Positions 1 to 7,858 of a stretch of 64,000 nucleotides of DNA are shown in pieces (the stretch's first letter is position 1; the number at the start of each line of letters is the position of its first letter). Source of the DNA: Aliivibrio fischeri (lineage in GTDB: Bacteria; Pseudomonadota; Gammaproteobacteria; Enterobacterales; Vibrionaceae). The translations under genes were made by a program, and so were the position numbers. The DNA lies in assembly GCF_009727955.1 (NCBI RefSeq), contig NZ_WOBR01000003.1:180069-244068 (forward strand), in the 5' to 3' direction. The notes under the pieces were generated by a model. That model was given only the letters and a program-made list of their open reading frames with translations. It searched no databases and had not been told where the DNA came from.

Positions 1-430
1 TGGTCACGACCGTGTTGGTGTTCGCCTTGCTCCATTTACTTCTCTAAATGGCACAGTCGATAAAACACCAGTAGAAACCTACACGGCAGCAGCAGCATTA
101 TTAAACAAACTCAACGTGGTTTACATGCACATTGCAGAAGTGGACTGGGATAATGCTCCTGAGACGCCAGCAGAATTTAAAACAGCAATTCGTGAGGCTT
201 ATCAAGGCACGATTATTTATGCTGGTCGTTATAATACAGGTAAAGCGGCGCAAGCACTGACAGACAACCTTGCAGATCTAGTTGGATTTGGTCGCCCATT
301 TATTGCGAATCCTGATTTGCCTAATCGTATTAAAAACGATTATCCATTAGCAGAGCACGATCCAAACACGCTATTTGGTGGTACACAACAAGGACTTGTA
401 GATTACCCTGAGTACCAAGAAGCGCATTAA
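1..430 (+). CDS. NemA-like ene-reductase (Old Yellow Enzyme family), 3' part
   Basis: This is the C-terminal part of an FMN-dependent ene-reductase of the Old Yellow Enzyme family, closest in type to N-ethylmaleimide/alkene reductases. The reading frame is open from base 2, so the start lies outside the window and about 142 residues are visible. Family hallmarks of the TIM-barrel C-terminus are present: GVRLAP near the cut, then YMHIAEVDW, the phosphate-binding IIYAGRYN segment, and VGFGRPFIANPDLPNRI followed by FYGG-like LFGGTQQG and DYP near the end. These enzymes reduce activated C=C bonds and nitro compounds with NAD(P)H in the cytoplasm. A clear terminator follows. Substrate cannot be told from this fragment. 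Confidence 0.88.
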   Translation, partial: GHDRVGVRLAPFTSLNGTVDKTPVETYTAAAALLNKLNVVYMHIAEVDWDNAPETPAEFKTAIREAYQGTIIYAGRYNTGKAAQALTDNLADLVGFGRPFIANPDLPNRIKNDYPLAEHDPNTLFGGTQQGLVDYPEYQEAH

Positions 431-456
431 ATTTAAAACAAGTGAACCAACTGCAC

Positions 457-490
457 ATAACCCTGCTCTTTTGAGTGGGGTTATTTTTTA
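457..490 (+). terminator. Rho-independent terminator of the ene-reductase gene
   Basis: The arms ATAACCC (457-463) and GGGTTAT (478-484) enclose an inner CTC/GAG pairing, and a T-run follows to 490. It lies 26 bases after the stop codon of the ene-reductase gene. Confidence 0.8.
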
Positions 491-541
491 TAAATGATGA
501 TAACACTGGTATTATCGTCATTTTTATCAAGAGATAACATC

Positions 542-1393
542 ATGCGCGGAATGATCTATTTAATTATTGCTACCATTCTGGCTGCCATTGGCTGGGGAGC
601 ATCAAAAATGGTCGTGATGACCATACCCGGTGATATTTTTATTGGAACTCGATTTCTGCTAGCTAGTTTTGTGCTTGCACCCTTTTGTTTTAAACAATTT
701 CGCACATTAACTGGCAAACAAATTTTAGCCTTAAGTGGGGTTGGGTTGGTTTTATCTTTTGCTCTGCAAGTTTGGGTGTATGCCGTATCCATCACCACAT
801 CACTTGCTGAAGGCGCATTCATCATGAGTTTAGCGATGATCATTGCACCTATCATTTCATGGATATTATTTCGCAATAAACCCAATAGAGCCTTTTGGAT
901 TGCCCTACCAATATCAGTACTTGGAATGATTTTGCTGACGTTAGGAAATGGTTGGAAGTTGGAAGCCAGTCAACTTGGCTTTATGCTATCTGCATTATTA
1001 CTTTCCATGCATTTTGTGCTTAATAAACGCATTATTGGCTCAGTAACACCATTGCTATCGATTTGTGTTCAGCTATTTATTGTCGGTATTAGTGGATGCT
1101 TATATGCCTCTTTTAATTCTCATCCTCCATTTGAAATCACTCAACACGCCATCTTTTGGTTTTTGATTTCTACCATTGTTGCCACAGCAATTCGATACCT
1201 TGCACAAACACTCGGGCAATTCTCAGTTAACATTGAAACCGCTTCACTCATCATGATATTAGAGCCGGTTTGGACGCTTGTATTGAGTATTAGCGTACTT
1301 CATGAAGTTGTCGCACCTCAAAAACTCATTGGAGGTGCGGTCATATTTTTATCTTTATTTGTTTATATTAAACTATCAAGAAGGCTGAAATAA
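542..1393 (+). CDS. EamA/DMT-family transporter
   Basis: This is a ten-helix drug/metabolite transporter of the EamA (RhaT/DMT) superfamily, 283 residues, in the inner membrane. Two repeated five-helix halves are visible; the first begins with the hydrophobic segment after MRGMIYLI and the second around residue 150. An in-frame ATG exists at 494, but it lies directly behind the preceding terminator. The ATG at 542 follows an AAGAGA ribosome-binding site at good spacing and starts at the first helix, so it is chosen. Members export amino acids, drugs or metabolites; the substrate here is unknown. Its stop codon is three bases from the stop of the convergent oxidoreductase gene. Confidence 0.85.
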   Translation: MRGMIYLIIATILAAIGWGASKMVVMTIPGDIFIGTRFLLASFVLAPFCFKQFRTLTGKQILALSGVGLVLSFALQVWVYAVSITTSLAEGAFIMSLAMIIAPIISWILFRNKPNRAFWIALPISVLGMILLTLGNGWKLEASQLGFMLSALLLSMHFVLNKRIIGSVTPLLSICVQLFIVGISGCLYASFNSHPPFEITQHAIFWFLISTIVATAIRYLAQTLGQFSVNIETASLIMILEPVWTLVLSISVLHEVVAPQKLIGGAVIFLSLFVYIKLSRRLK

Positions 1394-1396
1394 TTG

Positions 1397-2326
1397 TTAT
1401 TTCAATTGGTTGTGTATTTTCTGATACACAGCCTCCGCCAATTGGTGACTGGCAAGGTTACGATCCGCTGTTGCGGTTGATAACTTGCCTTTTTCCACCA
1501 CTCGAATCCAATCTTTAATCATAGTTTCAAACCCTTTACTTGTTAGCATTGGCGTCCAATCTTTCAATACTAACTTTTGCTCTGTGCTGTCTTTCCATTG
1601 TCGGCCTTCAACAAATGACGGAAACTCAAAAGATTGATTTTCATAACCAACAGAAACTCGCTCTGTGGTCACACCAAAATGACGATCCATCGAGGCATGC
1701 AGTATTGTCTCTCCAACTTGCCATTGAACGTCTAATCTTGCTAACTGTGTTCCCTGCATTTGATGAATAACATGAACATCATCAATGGTGGACTGAGCGT
1801 TTAAATTTACGCTATCCAATGGGTGTATAAAATCATCAAAGATAAAGGTTCGTAAATCACCCGGTAAAGCATGACGATGTTTTTCCCAACGTAATGAACG
1901 CAATTTACCTACCGTTCCGTTCGCCAGCTCTGGTACAAATTGGTTATACAATGGAATATGTCGGCGATTAAACCCAACATAAAGTGGCGTGTTATATTGC
2001 TCTGCAATCGTATACAACAACTCCGCTTCTTGTGCAGAATCCGCAAGTGGTTTATCAACAAAGGTTGGGATACCGTTTTTCAAGAAAAAAGAAGCAATAT
2101 CAAAATGAACTTGAGTTGCAGCATGGATCATTACAGCATCCACACCCATTTTTAGAAGCTGATGATAATCTTGGCAAGTCCCTTCTATACGATATTTAGA
2201 CGATAATTGTATGAGCGTGTCAGGGTTTCGTGTACAAAAAAGCGGTTGAATGCCCGGAAGTTGAGTAATGACGGGCAAATACGCTTTTTGCGCAATGTCA
2301 CCTAAGCCGATTATTCCTATTTTCAT
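1397..2326 (-). CDS. Gfo/Idh/MocA-family NAD(P)-dependent oxidoreductase
   Basis: This is a cytoplasmic 309-residue dehydrogenase of the Gfo/Idh/MocA family. The N-terminal Rossmann fold starts KIGIIGLGDIAQKAYLP, with the dinucleotide-binding glycine motif at residues 7-12. The catalytic-region lysine motif appears as VDKPLA near residue 91, where the family usually has EKP. The C-terminal half is the typical alpha/beta sheet domain. The length matches the MviM/YceM-like branch, but the substrate (sugar, inositol, biliverdin-type or other) cannot be assigned. It runs convergent to the EamA gene with almost touching stops and no terminator between them, so read-through antisense is likely. Confidence 0.85.
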   Translation of the reverse strand: MKIGIIGLGDIAQKAYLPVITQLPGIQPLFCTRNPDTLIQLSSKYRIEGTCQDYHQLLKMGVDAVMIHAATQVHFDIASFFLKNGIPTFVDKPLADSAQEAELLYTIAEQYNTPLYVGFNRRHIPLYNQFVPELANGTVGKLRSLRWEKHRHALPGDLRTFIFDDFIHPLDSVNLNAQSTIDDVHVIHQMQGTQLARLDVQWQVGETILHASMDRHFGVTTERVSVGYENQSFEFPSFVEGRQWKDSTEQKLVLKDWTPMLTSKGFETMIKDWIRVVEKGKLSTATADRNLASHQLAEAVYQKIHNQLK

Positions 2327-2445
2327 TATTATCCTTTTAAAGGCGAGTATGCCTTAGTGTTATTATAATAATGAGAATGCCAAATCAAATACGTCCTGTC
2401 TAAACATTCGTACTGGAAAGGTGAATAGAATGGGTAAATATACGC

Positions 2446-2491
2446 AAAAAGGGATAACCGTACTTACTACAAAGTACAATTATCCCTTTTT
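2446..2491 (-). terminator. Strong terminator downstream of the GNAT gene
   Basis: AAAAAGGGATAA (2446-2457) and TTATCCCTTTTT (2480-2491) are perfect 12-base arms. Inside them GTACTT (2460-2465) pairs with AAGTAC (2472-2477), giving a long two-part hairpin. Both strands end in a T-run, so it can work in either direction. It sits just after the GNAT gene on the minus strand. Confidence 0.85.
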
Positions 2492-2522
2492 ATCGATATA
2501 CTAAAGAAACAATGAGTAACGG

Positions 2523-3059
2523 TTACCAGAGTCGCAAATTATTAAGAGCAGCAACGCATTTTGAGCGCCCCGGAATATAAGTTAATACTTCATCATTTAA
2601 AGATTGAGCTAACCAGCTATACAAATAACTCAATGGAATTGGAGACTTAAATTGTTCTTCGCTTATGACCTCAAAACCAACTCTTTCATAAAACTTTGGC
2701 TCACCATAAGTAAATACCAACTCAACACCTTCTTGTTTCAAAACTTCAAGACCATGATTAATAAGCATCTGACCAACACCTTTATTTTGATATTCAGTAT
2801 CGATCACAACAGGGCAAAGTAAAAATGCCGTTGTATCTATTTCAAATGTTAAGCGTGTAAAAAAGATACTTCCAACAATTTTGCCGTTATCTTTCGCAAC
2901 AAAAATAAACATATCATCAGAGTCTGTTGTTGCAAAAAGATCTTTGATTAATGCACCAATCAATGTACCTTCATCAACCCCTTCTGATTTTGAAAAAGTA
3001 CGAGTAACCAGATCCGTAATTTCTTGAGTTTGTTCAACATGATATTGAGAGTAATCCAT
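2523..3059 (-). CDS. GNAT-family N-acetyltransferase
   Basis: This is a single-domain GNAT acetyltransferase of 178 residues. The acetyl-CoA pyrophosphate-binding motif A appears as VVIDTEYQNKGVGQMLINHG (around residues 85-104), matching the Q/R-x-x-G-x-G/A signature. Motif B follows as ELVFTYGEPKFYERVGFEV, typical of the YhbS-like branch, where the product is often annotated as a predicted acetyltransferase with unknown substrate. It is monocistronic: a strong terminator follows it and the upstream gene ends about 75 bases away. Confidence 0.85.
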   Translation of the reverse strand: MDYSQYHVEQTQEITDLVTRTFSKSEGVDEGTLIGALIKDLFATTDSDDMFIFVAKDNGKIVGSIFFTRLTFEIDTTAFLLCPVVIDTEYQNKGVGQMLINHGLEVLKQEGVELVFTYGEPKFYERVGFEVISEEQFKSPIPLSYLYSWLAQSLNDEVLTYIPGRSKCVAALNNLRLW

Positions 3060-3134
3060 TCCACAACCTTATATGTTTTATCGTTTTTCAAAGCATAATC
3101 TGTAAAATGACAAATAGGTCAGTAGTTTTTGTTC

Positions 3135-4304
3135 TTAACGAGACCTTAGTATAAAAATCTCATAATCGAACTCATTTGCTCTCTGTTTAAAAGCGGTTAT
3201 TTCATTCTCAAAATCAATTAATACTGGAGAATCTATTAATTTATCTTTTAATGTATCTAATCGCTCGATTAAGGGATGGTAATACGCTTCCCATGCGGCA
3301 TCACTAAGAGAAAAGTGTTCAATAACCTCATAACCTGCTTGTTGTGCATGCTTAATTCGCTCTGAAACTGACACCATATCTGGGTACTCTTTTTTCCAAA
3401 AAGACAAGGCACTCTCGCTTGGTTTATCCGTACTCCAAACTAAATCGCTTACCACAAGAACACCATCTTCACTTAATAATGGTTTCCATGCTTTTAACGC
3501 ATTTTGAACTCCCATAATGTAGGCACTGCCTTCTGACCAAATAAGATCAAAACTCTTTGCCTCAAACGGCATTTTAGCCATATCTGCACACACCGTTGTG
3601 ATCTTATCTTCTAAACCATTTTGTTGCATTTTTTTCATTAAATGCTTGAGTGCAAACTCTTCGTTATCAACTGCGGTAATCATCGCATCGGAATGTCGAG
3701 CAAAAAGTTCAGTCGCAATACCTTGTCCACAACCAATTTCAAGTAGTGTCATTGGTTTATTAGGTACTTTCTGTAATGCTTTTAATGTGTCACTTTCAGA
3801 ACCTGGCCCCCATCTTTCTAACTCTTTAAAAATCAAATCAAAATCTTGCATGTAGCGTTCATGTTCGTTCATATCTTTAGATAACCATTTCAGTCTCATT
3901 GCTTGCTTTTCATCAAAGCCTTGTTTCATTAACCATTCAATATGCGCTTCTGGTGCTAGTTGGTCTAATGACTCGTGCCAGTCTGTTAAACTGCTTTCTC
4001 CTAATAAAGCGGCAAGCAACTGGCGTGAATTTTGTTTTTGCTCTATCTCTTGATCCAATTGTTCTAAACGCTCAACTAAAACCTCACGGTTCACTTTAGC
4101 ATCAAGACAAGCTTGGCACTCTTTAAGCGTTAATCCACCTGCTTGAAGGTTTTGTAATAACACCAATCGTTGCGCATCTTTCTCACTGTATTGACGGTAA
4201 CCATTGTTTAAACGTTCGCCTTTTATCAAACCCAATTTTTCGTAATAGAGTAAGGTCGTTCTTGATAACCCCACTAACTCTGCAAGTTGTGATATACGGT
4301 ACAT
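3135..4304 (-). CDS. MerR-family regulator fused to a SAM-dependent methyltransferase
   Basis: This is a two-domain protein of 389 residues. Residues 1-70 form a MerR winged helix (YRISQLAELVGLSRTTLLYY, then the GYRQYSEKDAQRL wing), followed by a coiled-coil linker to about residue 100. From about 185 there is a class I methyltransferase: the SAM motif LLEIGCGQG is at 188-196 and acidic motif II is AVDNEE with D213, with later DLIWSEGSAYIMG and VLVVSDLVW segments. The C-terminal domain is where MerR proteins normally bind effectors, so here sensing may involve methylation or SAM. The upstream region has a MerR-type 19-base-spacer promoter reading into this gene, and AGGAG precedes the ATG. 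The natural substrate is unknown. It is divergent from a flavoenzyme gene. Confidence 0.88.
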   Translation of the reverse strand: MYRISQLAELVGLSRTTLLYYEKLGLIKGERLNNGYRQYSEKDAQRLVLLQNLQAGGLTLKECQACLDAKVNREVLVERLEQLDQEIEQKQNSRQLLAALLGESSLTDWHESLDQLAPEAHIEWLMKQGFDEKQAMRLKWLSKDMNEHERYMQDFDLIFKELERWGPGSESDTLKALQKVPNKPMTLLEIGCGQGIATELFARHSDAMITAVDNEEFALKHLMKKMQQNGLEDKITTVCADMAKMPFEAKSFDLIWSEGSAYIMGVQNALKAWKPLLSEDGVLVVSDLVWSTDKPSESALSFWKKEYPDMVSVSERIKHAQQAGYEVIEHFSLSDAAWEAYYHPLIERLDTLKDKLIDSPVLIDFENEITAFKQRANEFDYEIFILRSR

Positions 4305-4347
4305 GGTTGGCTCCTGTTAAATAAGACTTACCGTTCAATTGATACCC

Positions 4348-4378
4348 ATCATAAACTGTAAAGCTATAGACAGGTCAA
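4348..4378 (-). promoter_or_regulatory. MerR-type promoter with 19-base spacer, autoregulatory site
   Basis: Read on the minus strand, TTGACC (4378-4373) is a good -35 and TATGAT (4353-4348) a good -10, separated by exactly 19 bases (4372-4354). An imperfect dyad, ACTGT with ACAGG, sits inside the spacer. Overlong 19-20-base spacers with a central dyad are the hallmark of promoters controlled by MerR-family proteins, which untwist them. The start codon of the MerR-methyltransferase gene lies about 35 bases beyond the expected transcription start. Confidence 0.72.
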
Positions 4379-4382
4379 CAAT

Positions 4383-4402
4383 TATGGAACTTTTATTCCA
4401 TA
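4383..4402. promoter_or_regulatory. Palindrome in the divergent control region
   Basis: TATGGAA (4383-4389) and TTCCATA (4396-4402) form a perfect 7-base inverted repeat with a 6-base centre. It lies between the MerR-type promoter and the flavoenzyme gene at 4523. It could be an operator or an untranslated-region hairpin; nothing more can be said. Confidence 0.4.
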
Positions 4403-4522
4403 GTGATTGGATCTTTCATCTCTTTTTCTCGTCTTTGATTTTCTTTATCTTACTCACATCAACGACGAGTAAAGAAAATATAAACTCGCGCTTTTGTTCA
4501 CCAGATTTAGGAAATAGCTCAT

Positions 4523-5182
4523 ATGACTCACCCAATTATTGCTGATTTAAATTCTCGTTATACTGCTAAAAAATACGACGCAACAAAGCGCATTTCAGCA
4601 GAAGATATGGACGTAATTAAAGAAGCGATTCGTCTATCTGCATCTTCAATTAACTCTCAGCCTTGGAAATTCATTGTTCTTGAAAGTGAAGAAGCAAAAG
4701 AACGTTTTCATGGTACATTTGCGAACATGTTTGAATTTAATCAACCACACGCAAAAGAAGCATCGCACACGATTTTATTTGCACACAACCCAAACTATAC
4801 AAAAGACCAATACCGTAAAGTAGTGGATGCAGAAGTTGCTTCTGGCCACTTACCTGCTGAGCGTTACAACGATATGCTAGATGGCGCTTTTGGCTTTGTT
4901 GAATTAAATACTAACGAAGCAGGTTTTAATGGTAACTGGACAAAAGCACAAAGCTATATTGCTCTAGGTAACACACTGCATACTCTTGCTCGTATGGGCA
5001 TTGCATCAACATCAATGGAAGGTGTTGACTCTGCATTGATTGGTGAAGAGTTTAAAGATGAGTTAGATGGTTATGTATGTGATTTTGCCCTTGCTTTGGG
5101 TTATCACAAAGATGGCGAAGATTATAACCACGGCCTACCAAAAGCACGTTTACCAATGGAAGATGTGATTACAACACTTTAA
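4523..5182 (+). CDS. FRase I/NfsB-type NAD(P)H flavin reductase or nitroreductase
   Basis: This is an FMN-dependent oxidoreductase of the nitroreductase superfamily, 219 residues. It starts MTHPIIADLNSRYTAKKYD and has LSASSINSQPWKF for FMN phosphate/ring binding, FNQPH, and ALGNTLHTLARMGI with MEG and a C-terminal PK.R..MEDVI. This layout is that of V. fischeri FRase I and E. coli NfsB, but from memory of FRase I many positions differ, so it is a paralogue rather than FRase I itself. Such enzymes make FMNH2, which can feed luciferase, and reduce nitroaromatics and quinones in the cytoplasm. GGAAAT precedes the start. It is divergent from the MerR-methyltransferase gene and may be its target. 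A terminator follows. Confidence 0.88.
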   Translation: MTHPIIADLNSRYTAKKYDATKRISAEDMDVIKEAIRLSASSINSQPWKFIVLESEEAKERFHGTFANMFEFNQPHAKEASHTILFAHNPNYTKDQYRKVVDAEVASGHLPAERYNDMLDGAFGFVELNTNEAGFNGNWTKAQSYIALGNTLHTLARMGIASTSMEGVDSALIGEEFKDELDGYVCDFALALGYHKDGEDYNHGLPKARLPMEDVITTL

Positions 5183-5200
5183 TTTTTCCTAATGTAAATA

Positions 5201-5233
5201 AAAAAAGAGCACATAACCAATGTGCTCTTTTTT
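5201..5233 (+). terminator. Terminator of the flavoenzyme gene
   Basis: AAAAAAGAGCACAT (5201-5214) pairs with ATGTGCTCTTTTTT (from 5220), with a 5-base loop and T-rich tail. The A-run on the left also suits the minus-strand microprotein gene that ends at 5258. Confidence 0.85.
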
Positions 5234-5257
5234 ATTTTTAAGATAAGTCATCGTGTC

Positions 5258-5380
5258 TTACTCTTTTTTACTGAATTCAACGATAACAGCAACCGTCAAC
5301 GCACAAATTACAATCGTGATGGCATAACTTATCCATATAATTAACTCTGTAAGTGGGCTTAACCCTTCCAATAAAAACAT
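5258..5380 (-). CDS. Small single-pass membrane protein (40 residues)
   Basis: This is a 40-residue protein with one hydrophobic stretch of about 22 residues (LIIWISYAITIVICALTVAV) and a charged FSKKE tail, so an inner-membrane microprotein is likely. The frame is open to an ATG at 5443, but AAGGAGGAGTC immediately precedes the ATG at 5380. That is the strongest ribosome-binding site nearby, so the shorter start is chosen. I do not recognise the family. It shares the bidirectional terminator with the flavoenzyme gene. Confidence 0.6.
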   Translation of the reverse strand: MFLLEGLSPLTELIIWISYAITIVICALTVAVIVEFSKKE

Positions 5381-5643
5381 GACTCCTCCTTGAGCATACT
5401 TTCTCTTTTGGATTCTCATTTTATACACAGAGACAATATTCATAATGTGACAGCCCGCAAAATTTACGACGCTTATCTCTTAAAAATGTAATTAAAATAA
5501 ACGTATTGCTATTAACTAATCTCATAGTTACATCAAAGTGTTGCTTATGTCGAATTGAGACTCACAAGCTCATATTTTGATTTGATAAGATAAGTTTTCT
5601 TCCCATACTAGATCTTGATAATAAAAAAAGATAAGGGAAACTT

Positions 5644-5751
5644 ATGGATAAAATAGTCTGCCCATGCTGCCAACAACATCAAGAATGGTTCTATAGCGAA
5701 ACCCGCCATATTTGGGTTTGTATCTGCGGAAATGTGATTTTTATCGCTTAA
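5644..5751 (+). CDS. 35-residue zinc-ribbon-like microprotein
   Basis: A short frame of 35 codons starts MDKIVCPCCQQHQEWFYSET and ends TAA at 5751. AAGGGAAACTT precedes the ATG. Two pairs of cysteines, CPCC near the N-terminus and CICG near the C-terminus, are spaced as in a rubredoxin-knuckle or zinc-ribbon fold. It is too short for routine gene calling. Function unknown; a small DNA- or protein-binding zinc domain is the simplest reading. Confidence 0.6.
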   Translation: MDKIVCPCCQQHQEWFYSETRHIWVCICGNVIFIA

Positions 5752-5775
5752 GGTACACAAGCTTTAGATTGGAAT

Positions 5776-5811
5776 AAAAACGCCCTGAATTGGTGCTCAA
5801 ACAATCAGGGC
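5776..5811 (-). terminator. Terminator of the ABC export operon
   Basis: On the minus strand GCCCTGA (5811-5805) pairs with TCAGGGC (5788-5782), followed by G and TTTTT (5780-5776). It lies 20 bases beyond the permease stop codon. Confidence 0.75.
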
Positions 5812-5830
5812 ATTCTCTCTATTTAACCAA

Positions 5831-6931
5831 TCAATCCAATGATTTCTTAAACCGTTTAGACGCGACAAACAGTCCTATTAATGTAAACACAATCATCCAA
5901 ATCGTGTCACGCCATAAGTCCATTAAATCAGCCCCTCTTAATACGATACCTCTAATCAACCGCATAAAGTGGGTTGCGGGTAATACCTCTGCTATCCATT
6001 GAGCTATGACAGGCATACCTTCGTACGGAAACATAAAACCAGATAACAGTATAGATGGAAGGAGTATAAAGATCGTCATTTGCATCGCTTGCAACTGTGT
6101 TTTTGCGATTGTTGAAATTACCAAACCAAGCGTCAAACTTGCTGATATAAATAGCAATGTTCCAAATAATATTTGTGATAACGAACCATTAATAGGCACA
6201 TCAAAAATAGCGTAGCCTAAACCAAGAATGATCAAAACTTGAATTAAGCCGACAAAGATATAAGGGATAATTTTTGCGACCATGAGTTCAAATGAGCGGA
6301 TCGGAGTGGTGATCAATAACTCTAAATTGCCTCTTTCACGCTCTCTAACAATTGCAGAGCTAGTAAAAAGTACCATGGTCATGGTTAATATAACGCCCAA
6401 TAAACCAGGAACAATATTGACCGCAGAACGTCGGCTAGGGTTATAAAACAAAGTAACTTCAAATGTTTTGGCTTTGGCTGTATTTCTTACATCAAAATCC
6501 AAATCAACCAATGGCATGGTCTGTAATGACAAAATAGCAGCACTTATCATGGTATCTGAGCCATCAACTATCCATTGGCCAAGTTCTCTTTTTTGCATGA
6601 CTCGTTGAGTAATGTCTTTTGGTAAGACTAAGGCGGCACGAACCACACCTTGTTGAATGGCCTTTTCAGCTTCTTCAACCGTAGGGTAATACTGCTTTAT
6701 ACTAACCACTTGAGTTACTTTAACTGACTCCGTAATTAAGCGTCCTAATGTACTCTCACTTTGATCAACAACAGCGACCGGAATATCCCTAATATCCGTG
6801 TTAATGGCATAGCCAAACAACAACAATTGAATTAATGGGATCATAATAACCATTCCGAACGTCAACTTATCTCTAGATAGCTGGCGTATTTCTTTCATCA
6901 TGATGGCTTTCATGCGATTCATTGATTTCAT
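5831..6931 (-). CDS. ABC-2 type export permease (YbhS/YbhR-like)
   Basis: This is an inner-membrane permease of the ABC-2 exporter family, 366 residues. One helix lies near residues 25-45 (FGMVIMIPLIQLLLFGYAI), then a large periplasmic loop, then five helices in the C-terminal half. The family signature REREGNLELLITTPI-like stretch is seen as RERERGNLELLITTPI around residue 197, preceding the helix pair. It is the last gene of a three-gene operon with an HlyD-like adaptor and an ATPase, and its ATG overlaps the ATPase stop by four bases. E. coli ybhGFSR has two permeases; here only one is present, so a homodimer is likely. Substrates of such pumps are drugs, dyes or cationic metabolites; not determinable here. 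Confidence 0.88.
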   Translation of the reverse strand: MKSMNRMKAIMMKEIRQLSRDKLTFGMVIMIPLIQLLLFGYAINTDIRDIPVAVVDQSESTLGRLITESVKVTQVVSIKQYYPTVEEAEKAIQQGVVRAALVLPKDITQRVMQKRELGQWIVDGSDTMISAAILSLQTMPLVDLDFDVRNTAKAKTFEVTLFYNPSRRSAVNIVPGLLGVILTMTMVLFTSSAIVRERERGNLELLITTPIRSFELMVAKIIPYIFVGLIQVLIILGLGYAIFDVPINGSLSQILFGTLLFISASLTLGLVISTIAKTQLQAMQMTIFILLPSILLSGFMFPYEGMPVIAQWIAEVLPATHFMRLIRGIVLRGADLMDLWRDTIWMIVFTLIGLFVASKRFKKSLD

Positions 6932-7854
6932 TGACGTCCCTTCCCTGTTACGGTAACGAAAACATCTTCTAAGCTAGGACGAGCGATATTCATTTCCGCG
7001 TCTTTTAATTCACTAAAATTCGTTCTTAACCATAAAATAGGGTCATCAATATGTTGGTGAATAAGCACTCGTAAACGGATCCCTAGTTGAGCGGCAGAAC
7101 GTACCTCATCACAAGCGATTAATTTTGCTTTTAACGCTCGTAAGTTATTCGCTTTTACCTCGACAATATTAACCCCCATGTTTGCCATGAGTTCTTCAGG
7201 CTCACCATCAGCCCGAATAATACCTGACTCCATAATCGCTAAACGATGACAACGTTCAGCCTCATCCATGTAGTGAGTCGTCACGAGAATGGTGGTGCCT
7301 TTATCTGAAAGATCGAATAATTGCTCCCAAAACTCTCGTCGATTTTCAGGGTCAACCGCTGATGTAGGCTCATCTAAAAACAAAAGTTCTGGATTATGCA
7401 TAGTGGCAGCGGCCAATGATAATCTCTGCTTTTGGCCACCACTCATTCCTGATACTCGTTGTTTGCGTAGCTGATCAAGGCCATATGTCGCTAATTGTTC
7501 AGAAACTCGTGCATTTAATAATTGCTTTTCCATACCAAAGATTTGGCCAATAAATTCTAGGTTCTCTTCAACACTTAAATCATCGTATAACGAGAACTTT
7601 TGAGTCATGTAACCAATCTTTAAGCGTAACGCTTCCGACTCTTTTGGTATGCATAAACCCAGTACATCAACGGTTCCTGATGTTGGACTTAATAAGCCTG
7701 TTAGGGTTCGAATAGTTGTTGATTTACCACACCCATTCGGCCCTAAAAAACCATAAATGCTGCCTTTAGGTACGGATAAGTTAATCCCATCAATCGCGGT
7801 AAAATCACCGAATTTTTTTACGACCTCTTTTGCTTGAATTGCCAATTCAGTCAT
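6928..7854 (-). CDS. ABC exporter ATP-binding protein (YbhF-like, single domain)
   Basis: This cytoplasmic ATPase of 308 residues powers the adjacent ABC-2 permease. It shows Walker A GPNGCGKST (about 39-47), Q-loop YMTQKFSLYDDLSVEENL, signature SGGQKQRLSLA, Walker B ELLFLDEPTSAVD and the switch histidine in TTHYMDEAERC. A C-terminal extension of about 80 residues is typical of drug-type ABC-2 ATPases. E. coli YbhF carries two nucleotide-binding domains, whereas this one has one. It sits four bases downstream of the HlyD-like gene and overlaps the permease gene, so translational coupling is likely. Confidence 0.9.
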   Translation of the reverse strand: MTELAIQAKEVVKKFGDFTAIDGINLSVPKGSIYGFLGPNGCGKSTTIRTLTGLLSPTSGTVDVLGLCIPKESEALRLKIGYMTQKFSLYDDLSVEENLEFIGQIFGMEKQLLNARVSEQLATYGLDQLRKQRVSGMSGGQKQRLSLAAATMHNPELLFLDEPTSAVDPENRREFWEQLFDLSDKGTTILVTTHYMDEAERCHRLAIMESGIIRADGEPEELMANMGVNIVEVKANNLRALKAKLIACDEVRSAAQLGIRLRVLIHQHIDDPILWLRTNFSELKDAEMNIARPSLEDVFVTVTGKGRQ

Positions 7855-7858
7855 ATGC

